Positions 1-4,801 of a stretch of 10,072 nt of DNA are shown in pieces. Every line of letters begins with the position of its first letter. The first letter of the stretch is position 1. The notes below the pieces were generated by a model. That model saw nothing but the letters and a program-made list of their open reading frames with translations, did not search any database and had not been told where the DNA came from. A program made the translations under genes and the position numbers. Source of the stretch: Bacteroidota bacterium (GTDB taxonomy: Bacteria; Bacteroidota; Bacteroidia; Chitinophagales; Chitinophagaceae); the NCBI GenBank assembly GCA_023390215.1, contig JAEWDG010000122.1, forward strand, positions 1 to 10,072, given 5' to 3'.

Positions 1-648
1 CCCTCCATGTTTGTCGTAAAACTCCTGAGCCTGGTATAGATATTTTTTCTTAAACAGTAGCCTGTCTCTCCAGTTGAACATGGCAGGACCAACTTTTTTT
101 CCCGTAAGATAACCCACGGTATTGCCCAGGATACCTGCTATCGTACAAAGGCTGGAAATTATGAGCAGGTTGAAGAAATCATTATTGGTATTTAGCGATA
201 TAGATTCAACGAGCGGTGTGCTGAGTATGCCTGCTACAAATAATAATGAGTCACCGGGAAAGAAGAACCCGATGAACAGCCCTGTTTCGGCAAAGATGAT
301 AATCAGTAACAGCCATATTCCTCCGGCAAGTATATAGAACATGGGCGTTAGGAGATCCGTCCAGGTAAACTGTTTTTGCAACACCATTCGCTTTTCTTTC
401 AATACCTCAGACCTTGACAGCGAAGCGGTATCAAAATTTTTCAGTGTTATTTGTAGCTGCTCATCTCCTTTGATGGGAAGAGTAACGAAGGATTTTGCAT
501 CTGTGTGAAACAGGATCCCGTTAATATTGATATCAGCATTTTTTACCCCCTGTTTGTACTGATTGGCCACTTCGACGCGCAGGGAATCTTCTGCTTTCAG
601 CAAAAATGGCGTGCATAAAAAAAACAGAATGAAAATTCTTTTAATCAT
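1..648 (-). CDS. DedA-family membrane protein with an exported N-terminal domain (3' end outside window)
   Basis: Reading from ATG at 648 gives 216 uninterrupted residues to the window edge. Residues 1-20 look like a signal peptide (MIKRIFILFFLCTPFLLKAE). Residues 22-75 resemble a short beta-sandwich of the carboxypeptidase-regulatory/CNA-B kind (pattern VxNQYKQGVKNADININGI). From about residue 103 the DedA/SNARE-associated core begins, with ETGLFIGFFFPGDSLLF. E121 and D133 are 12 residues apart, the spacing of the essential Glu39/Asp51 pair of E. coli YqjA. The C-terminal Arg-containing motif of the family would lie beyond the window. DedA proteins are inner-membrane proteins linked to lipid-carrier (undecaprenyl phosphate or phospholipid) translocation and envelope homeostasis. 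The start codon overlaps the stop of the upstream symporter gene (ATGATTAA), which suggests translational coupling. Ordinary DedA proteins are about 200 residues and start near the core, so the first 95 residues are an addition. Family assignment is firm; the N-terminal fold is inferred. Confidence 0.88.
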   Translation of the reverse strand, partial: MIKRIFILFFLCTPFLLKAEDSLRVEVANQYKQGVKNADININGILFHTDAKSFVTLPIKGDEQLQITLKNFDTASLSRSEVLKEKRMVLQKQFTWTDLLTPMFYILAGGIWLLLIIIFAETGLFIGFFFPGDSLLFVAGILSTPLVESISLNTNNDFFNLLIISSLCTIAGILGNTVGYLTGKKVGPAMFNWRDRLLFKKKYLYQAQEFYDKHGG

Positions 649-2227
649 GATGACTATGTGGTACATGTTCTAACTGACCTTCCCATTTACTAACAACAAC
701 AGTCGCGATGCTGTTACCCAATACATTGGTTCCGCTCCGGCCCATATCAAGCAAAGGGTCTATTCCCAGCAAAAGCGCGATACCGGCTTCAGGTATATGA
801 AATGTAGACAGTGTTCCCGCGATTACAACAAGCGAGGCCCTGGGAACACCGGCTATTCCTTTACTCGTAAGCATGAGTACGAGTAGCATGCTGATCTGCG
901 TTGGGAAATCGAGGTGAATTCCAAAACTCTGGGCGATAAAAATGGACGCAAAGGTCATGTACATCATACTTCCATCAAGGTTAAAAGAATAGCCAAGTGG
1001 CAGTACAAAACTTACAATACGGTCTTTACAACCAAAACGTTCCAGTTCCACCATTGTTTTTGGGAAAGCTGCTTCACTGCTGGAAGTCGAAAATGCGATA
1101 AGTGCAGGTTCTTTTATACGTTTTAATAAAGTGAAGATGCGTTTTTTTACAACCAGGCTTCCGGCAAAAATCAGCAGGATCCAGAGTAAGGCGAGACCAA
1201 AATAAAATTCTCCTATAAAAATGGAATAGGTTTTCAGGATGCCTAATCCCTGTTTCGCGATTATTGCCGTCATAGCACCGAAAACCGCAACAGGTGCTAG
1301 TTTCATGACATACCCTGTTACTTTAAGTATAATATGCGCTACAACATCCAGCGTTTTAATAAAGGAATGAGCCCTTTCACCAAGAGATGAAGCAGCCACA
1401 CCAAATAACAAAGAAAATACAACGATCTGAAGTATTTCATTTTTAGCCATGGATTCAGCGAAACTTACCGGGATCATGTGATAAAGAAAATCTTTGAGGG
1501 TAAGCGCTGCCTTATCGACCCCTGTATTCAGTGCTGCATCTGGTATTGGAAGATTCATGGCGCTGCCGGGTTTGAAAAAATTCACCAGGATCATCCCTAA
1601 CACAAGGCTGATCAGTGAAGCGCTTAAAAACCAGAGCAGGGTTTTTCCTCCTATTCTTCCAACGGCTTTGATGTCGCCCAATTTTGCAACGCCTACAACA
1701 AGAGTTGAAAACACAAGCGGTGCTACGATCATTTTTATGAGGCGAATAAAAATATCAGCCAGTAGGGAAAAAGGTTCTAGTTTTTTATCTCTTGACACAA
1801 CGGCCTGTTGCATTTGCTTGTTAAGTTCCACACGGCTTACCAGTAACCGCTTATAATCATTGTTTAACGTATCTACAAGTTTCGCCTGTGCAGCTTTAGT
1901 GCTGGTGAGATTTTCACTGATGAGTGTGAGCGAATCAAGTAATGAAGTATTTGATTGATCTAATATCCGGGAACGAAGATCAGCCTGTTGGCCTTCGAGC
2001 GTACTAATCTGCCTTGCAAGTAATTCATATTGGCCAGGATTAATGGGCTGTGTAGCCTGGCTGATTCTTGAATTTACGGCTGTTAATAATTCCTCAGCAT
2101 CCGAAATCTTTTTATTTTCAGCACCTACATATTGTTTATTGAATACAAAGCCGAGGATTATTCCCAGCACGAGAGCGATACCAATATACAGTGTTAGTTT
2201 GTTACCCGACTTCTTTTTAATCTCCAT
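641..2227 (-). CDS. Dicarboxylate/amino acid:cation symporter (GltP/DctA-type, SDF family) with a helical insert
   Basis: This 528-residue protein belongs to the glutamate/C4-dicarboxylate symporter family of the inner membrane (elevator-type transporters). Visible motifs are the serine-rich HP1 tip STSSSEAAFPKTM (about 380-392), NLDGS in TM7 (416-420, NMDGT in archaeal GltPh), the HP2 region TSKGIAGVPRASL (454-466), and the TM8 signature D490-PLL-D494-MGRSGTN-VLGN505. R497 matches GltPh Arg397, which favours an acidic substrate. N505 stands where GltPh has the sodium ligand Asp405; bacterial proton-coupled relatives also carry Asn there, so proton coupling is likely (inference). Family members are usually 400-440 residues. 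The excess is a polar, helix-rich stretch at about 37-150 between TM1 and TM2, expected on the periplasmic side. The C-terminus is His-rich (HVPHSHHD). The ATG at 2227 precedes a hydrophobic TM1 and is well placed. The gene overlaps the following dedA-like gene by 8 bases. Exact substrate cannot be read from the sequence. Confidence 0.93.
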   Translation of the reverse strand: MEIKKKSGNKLTLYIGIALVLGIILGFVFNKQYVGAENKKISDAEELLTAVNSRISQATQPINPGQYELLARQISTLEGQQADLRSRILDQSNTSLLDSLTLISENLTSTKAAQAKLVDTLNNDYKRLLVSRVELNKQMQQAVVSRDKKLEPFSLLADIFIRLIKMIVAPLVFSTLVVGVAKLGDIKAVGRIGGKTLLWFLSASLISLVLGMILVNFFKPGSAMNLPIPDAALNTGVDKAALTLKDFLYHMIPVSFAESMAKNEILQIVVFSLLFGVAASSLGERAHSFIKTLDVVAHIILKVTGYVMKLAPVAVFGAMTAIIAKQGLGILKTYSIFIGEFYFGLALLWILLIFAGSLVVKKRIFTLLKRIKEPALIAFSTSSSEAAFPKTMVELERFGCKDRIVSFVLPLGYSFNLDGSMMYMTFASIFIAQSFGIHLDFPTQISMLLVLMLTSKGIAGVPRASLVVIAGTLSTFHIPEAGIALLLGIDPLLDMGRSGTNVLGNSIATVVVSKWEGQLEHVPHSHHD

Positions 2228-2355
2228 GCAAACGAATGATTTCGCAATATAGGATTTATCAACAGTTTAGATGCGCGACAGGCTAAATTCTACGAAGGGT
2301 AAATGGATTAGAAAGATTATCCTTATTTTTCAGCTTATTTAACCAATTAACACGT

Positions 2356-3843
2356 ATGAGTTTATTTGCTAAGAAGTCTGTTGCCCAGTTGATGGCCGAG
2401 GCGGATGAATCGGAGAAAGGGCTAAAACGGACCTTGAGTGCCGGATCGCTTGTTGCATTAGGCATAGGCGCGATCATTGGTGCTGGTTTATTTGTGAGAA
2501 CGGCTGCTGCAGCGGCTCAAAACGCAGGCCCTTCAGTAACATTCGGATTTATCATTGCTGCGATCGGATGCGCGCTCGCAGGACTTTGTTATGCGGAACT
2601 TTCTTCATCTATTCCTATTTCCGGCAGCGCGTATACGTACACGTATGCTACCATGGGTGAGTTACTTGCATGGATCATAGGCTGGGATCTGGTACTGGAG
2701 TATGCTGTTGGTGCAGCAACTGTAGGCATTGCATGGAGTGAATACCTGAATAATTTACTGGTAAACGTGTTGCATACAAAACCTATACCTTATGAATGGT
2801 GCCACTCACCTTTTGAACATTCTATTCCGGATGCTAACGGCGCTATCATCCATGGAATCGTAAATCTTCCCGCGTTGGGAATCGTTGCTTTGCTAAGTCT
2901 TTTATTGATCAAGGGTACAAAAGAATCCGCTTTTGTAAACGGGCTGATTGTAATAGCAAAAGTTGCAATCGTAGTCCTTATCATCGTATTCGGTTGGGGA
3001 TTTATTAATCCGGTAAACCATGATCCCTATATTCCCCAGGCAGGGATTTATACCGATCACCAGGGTGTTAAACATAATTTCGGCGGCATCATGGGTATCC
3101 TGGGGGCAGCCGGTGTTGTATTTTTTGCGTTCATTGGCTTTGATGCCGTAAGTACAGCAGCGCAGGAAACGAAGAAACCCAGAACAGCCATGCCTATTGG
3201 TATTCTCGGATCTCTTGCGATTTGTACCGTGTTATATATATTATTCGCGCATGTGTTAACTGGTCTCGCTCCGGTGGAATTTTTCCGGACAAATGGAAAG
3301 GAAGCATCCGTTGTAGCAGCTATCAATACCTATATGCCGGGTTATGGCTGGCTTGGAAAACTGGTTACCGTTGCAATTCTTGCAGGATTTTCGTCAGTAA
3401 TTCTGGTGATGCTGCTTGGACAAAGCCGGGTGTTTTATTCCATGAGTAAGGATGGCCTGATGCCTTCATACTTCAGCACATTACATCCTAAATTCAGAAC
3501 ACCATATAAGGCAAACCTGATTATTCTTGTGCTGGTTGGTTTGTTTGCAGCCTTTGTTCCCGGTGATATAGTTGGAGACATGACGAGCATCGGAACCCTG
3601 TTTGCATTTATTCTTGTGTGTGCAGCAGTGATCATTTTGCGCAAAACAGATCCGGATCATCCGCGTGAATTCAAGACGCCCTGGGTGCCTTTCGTTCCGA
3701 TATTAGGGATCGTTGTGTGTGCAGCAATGATCTACGGTTTAGGCTGGGTAAACTGGTTACGGCTTTTCGGATGGCTTGCTATAGGATTCATTATTTATTT
3801 TGGATATAGTGTGAAACATAGTAAGCTAAGAAATAATAAGTAA
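2356..3843 (+). CDS. APC-superfamily amino acid permease (cationic amino acid transporter-like, YfnA type)
   Basis: The 495-residue product is a multi-pass inner-membrane permease of the amino acid-polyamine-organocation superfamily. The TM1 signature GAIIGAGLFV lies at 38-47. The CAT-type stretches follow: CYAELSSSIPISGSAYTY (78-95), GWDLVLEYAVGAATV (109-123) and GFDAVSTAAQETKKP (261-275), the last being the conserved cytoplasmic-loop region of mammalian CATs and bacterial YfnA/ApcT. About 12 hydrophobic helices can be traced and the length is normal. An insert at 138-170 (CHSPFEHSIPDANG) is polar and probably forms an outside loop. The ATG at 2356 is the first good start; no Shine-Dalgarno is seen, as is usual in Bacteroidota. 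It is transcribed away from the symporter gene across a 128-base spacer and ends just before a strong terminator, so it is probably monocistronic. Family members take up cationic or neutral amino acids, often by proton coupling; the substrate here is undetermined. Confidence 0.93.
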   Translation: MSLFAKKSVAQLMAEADESEKGLKRTLSAGSLVALGIGAIIGAGLFVRTAAAAAQNAGPSVTFGFIIAAIGCALAGLCYAELSSSIPISGSAYTYTYATMGELLAWIIGWDLVLEYAVGAATVGIAWSEYLNNLLVNVLHTKPIPYEWCHSPFEHSIPDANGAIIHGIVNLPALGIVALLSLLLIKGTKESAFVNGLIVIAKVAIVVLIIVFGWGFINPVNHDPYIPQAGIYTDHQGVKHNFGGIMGILGAAGVVFFAFIGFDAVSTAAQETKKPRTAMPIGILGSLAICTVLYILFAHVLTGLAPVEFFRTNGKEASVVAAINTYMPGYGWLGKLVTVAILAGFSSVILVMLLGQSRVFYSMSKDGLMPSYFSTLHPKFRTPYKANLIILVLVGLFAAFVPGDIVGDMTSIGTLFAFILVCAAVIILRKTDPDHPREFKTPWVPFVPILGIVVCAAMIYGLGWVNWLRLFGWLAIGFIIYFGYSVKHSKLRNNK

Positions 3844-3861
3844 CGAGAAAATTATGATGCG

Positions 3862-3891
3862 AAAGCCGGCAATGACATTGCCGGCTTTTTT
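3862..3891 (+). terminator. Intrinsic terminator of the APC permease gene
   Basis: Nineteen bases after the permease stop, AAAGCCGGCAATG and CATTGCCGGCTTT form a near-perfect inverted repeat around a central A. This gives a GC-rich stem of about 11-12 pairs with a minimal loop, followed on the plus strand by a run of six T. On the minus strand the stem is followed by CGCATC, so it should act mainly on plus-strand transcripts. Confidence 0.92.
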
Positions 3892-3902
3892 AATTTTATT
3901 CC

Positions 3903-3940
3903 ACCAGACCTATAAGGTTTTAAGACCTTATAGGTCTGGT
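3903..3940. repeat. Palindromic repeat, copy 1 (REP-like, ACCTATAAGGT core)
   Basis: An imperfect palindrome with 16-base arms: ACCAGACCTATAAGGT at 3903-3918 and its exact complement at 3925-3940, around the centre TTTAAG. Positions 3904-3939 are the exact reverse complement of 4301-4336, so the two copies face opposite ways; only the asymmetric centre tells orientation. It lies just after the permease terminator and overlaps the last codons and stop of the small secreted gene. Short palindromes of this type recur in Bacteroidota genomes (recollection); a REP-like or MITE-like nature is inferred. Confidence 0.9.
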
Positions 3941-4275
3941 GTTGGAGCAAAAAAATTTGGCATTCTAAAATCGCCAGGATAAGTGTAAAAAATACTAAAA
4001 TTAGATTCTGCAGGAAACTTTGGTCTGAGACAAGGCATATTATCCAAAGACAACTGATACGCCTCAAAATAAAGTCCGGCGCCATATTTCAATTCCTGAA
4101 CACGATAATAGACGGGAATTTCCCGCTTAACCGGTTTATAATTAGATCGCAGTGATAATTTCAGTTGTTCCTTAAACGGTATTGACGAGAGTTTGACTGT
4201 TTGGGCATTTGTTTTTAATCCAGGAGAGAGGAAAGAAAAAACAATTATAAATCCAAAAACGAATTTTCTTTTCAT
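3928..4275 (-). CDS. Small secreted protein of unknown function
   Basis: I do not recognise this family. Starting at ATG 4275, it encodes 115 residues. The first 25 or so form a clear signal peptide (MKRKFVFGFIIVFSFLSPGLKTNAQ), so export is likely. The mature part is polar with aromatic patches: PVYYRVQELKYGAGLYFEAYQ, then PCLRPKFPAESNFSIFYTYPGDFRMPNFF. It has one cysteine and no evident catalytic motif. The reading frame is open 117 bases further upstream, but that part would translate the palindromic repeat and overlap the neighbouring gene, so I chose the ATG that gives the signal peptide. The last residues (TPDL) and the TAA stop come from repeat copy 1, while repeat copy 2 ends 23 bases before the start codon. 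The natural C-terminus may therefore have been altered by the repeat. It could be the last gene of the mannosidase unit or be expressed alone. Confidence 0.62.
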   Translation of the reverse strand: MKRKFVFGFIIVFSFLSPGLKTNAQTVKLSSIPFKEQLKLSLRSNYKPVKREIPVYYRVQELKYGAGLYFEAYQLSLDNMPCLRPKFPAESNFSIFYTYPGDFRMPNFFAPTPDL

Positions 4276-4298
4276 GTTGGATAAATTAGCCTTGTTTT

Positions 4299-4338
4299 CC
4301 CCAGACCTATAAGGTCTTAAAACCTTATAGGTCTGGGG
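4299..4338. repeat. Palindromic repeat, copy 2 (inverted relative to copy 1)
   Basis: Arms CCCCAGACCTATAAGGT and ACCTTATAGGTCTGGGG surround the centre CTTAAA. The inner 36 bases (4301-4336) are the exact reverse complement of 3904-3939, with no mismatch; the flanking bases differ from copy 1. It sits in the 67-base gap between the lipoprotein stop (4343) and the secreted-protein start (4275). As RNA it would fold into a long stem and could cut or attenuate read-through between the two genes, though no T-run follows. Confidence 0.9.
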
Positions 4339-4342
4339 GGCT

Positions 4343-4792
4343 TTAATGAAAAACCCTATTGGCAATAATCGGCGTACAATGTTCAGAAGCAATCATCACC
4401 TTACCATTTTTCTTAACCACCACTACACTGCAACGCTGGTCTTCGTCGAAAGGTTGCCCCCTGTACATTCCCTTGCCACGCCATCTTGTACTCACCACGG
4501 CCGATGAACCGTATAGCGTCACTGTAAAATCACTCCGCAAAACATCACTCAGCCTGTACCCTTTCTCGCCCGCAGTAGCCACCACACTATCCCTGCTGAA
4601 AACACCACCGCTTCTCGTAAAATAATCATAACCCGGCGTGAGTACCGAATCTACTTTTTTAAGGTTCTTATGATTCCAGCCATCGTCAAAAGCCCGGATC
4701 ACATCTATCACTTCCTTCTCAGAAAGCTGATCGGCTTTTTTACAGGAATAAAACATTATCGTACATAAGGTAAGCATCAGCAAAAATCTCAT
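4343..4792 (-). CDS. NTF2/SnoaL-like lipoprotein (DUF4440-type)
   Basis: The 149-residue product starts with a short hydrophobic leader ending in FYSC (Cys17), a plausible lipobox followed by the KK common after lipidated cysteine in Bacteroidota. It is therefore probably a membrane-anchored lipoprotein. The rest fits the NTF2-like/SnoaL/DUF4440 cone fold: an N-terminal helix with FDDGWNHKNLKKVDSVLTP (about 35-53), then YDYFTRSGGVFSRDSV, then beta strands with TVTLYGSSAVVSTRWRGKG (90-108) and a final VVVKKNGKVMIASEHCT strand pair. Such domains are common scaffolds for small-molecule binding or catalysis, and no specific activity can be read here. A TTG six bases upstream is in frame, but the ATG at 4792 is preferred. 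It follows the GH92 gene with a 9-base gap, so co-transcription is likely. Why it pairs with a mannosidase is unknown. Confidence 0.78.
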   Translation of the reverse strand: MRFLLMLTLCTIMFYSCKKADQLSEKEVIDVIRAFDDGWNHKNLKKVDSVLTPGYDYFTRSGGVFSRDSVVATAGEKGYRLSDVLRSDFTVTLYGSSAVVSTRWRGKGMYRGQPFDEDQRCSVVVVKKNGKVMIASEHCTPIIANRVFH

Positions 4793-4801
4793 ACTCAAGG
4801 A

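Noticed and set aside
1494..1856. 120-codon plus-strand frame inside the symporter gene
   Set aside because: It lies wholly antisense to well-conserved symporter motifs and has no start signal or recognisable domain.
2228..2355. Promoters in the divergent gap between the symporter and the APC permease
   Set aside because: TATATTGC (minus) and TATTTTTC (plus) are near TAnnTTTG, but neither is exact and neither has a TTG at the right distance. Promoters must be here, but I cannot place them.
3852..4085. 77-codon minus-strand frame through repeat copy 1 and the permease terminator
   Set aside because: It reads through the repeat and the terminator stem in another frame of the secreted gene and has no protein-like features.
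3903..4338. CRISPR-like repeat pair
   Set aside because: There are only two copies, inverted and self-palindromic, about 360 bases apart with a gene between them, and no spacer array or cas genes.
4276..4392. Longer 154-residue version of the small secreted protein
   Set aside because: It would translate the palindromic repeat (QTYKVLRPYRSG) and overlap the lipoprotein gene, and would bury the signal peptide internally.
4793..4798. TTG start two codons before the lipoprotein ATG
   Set aside because: The ATG at 4792 gives a normal lipoprotein leader; nothing favours the TTG.
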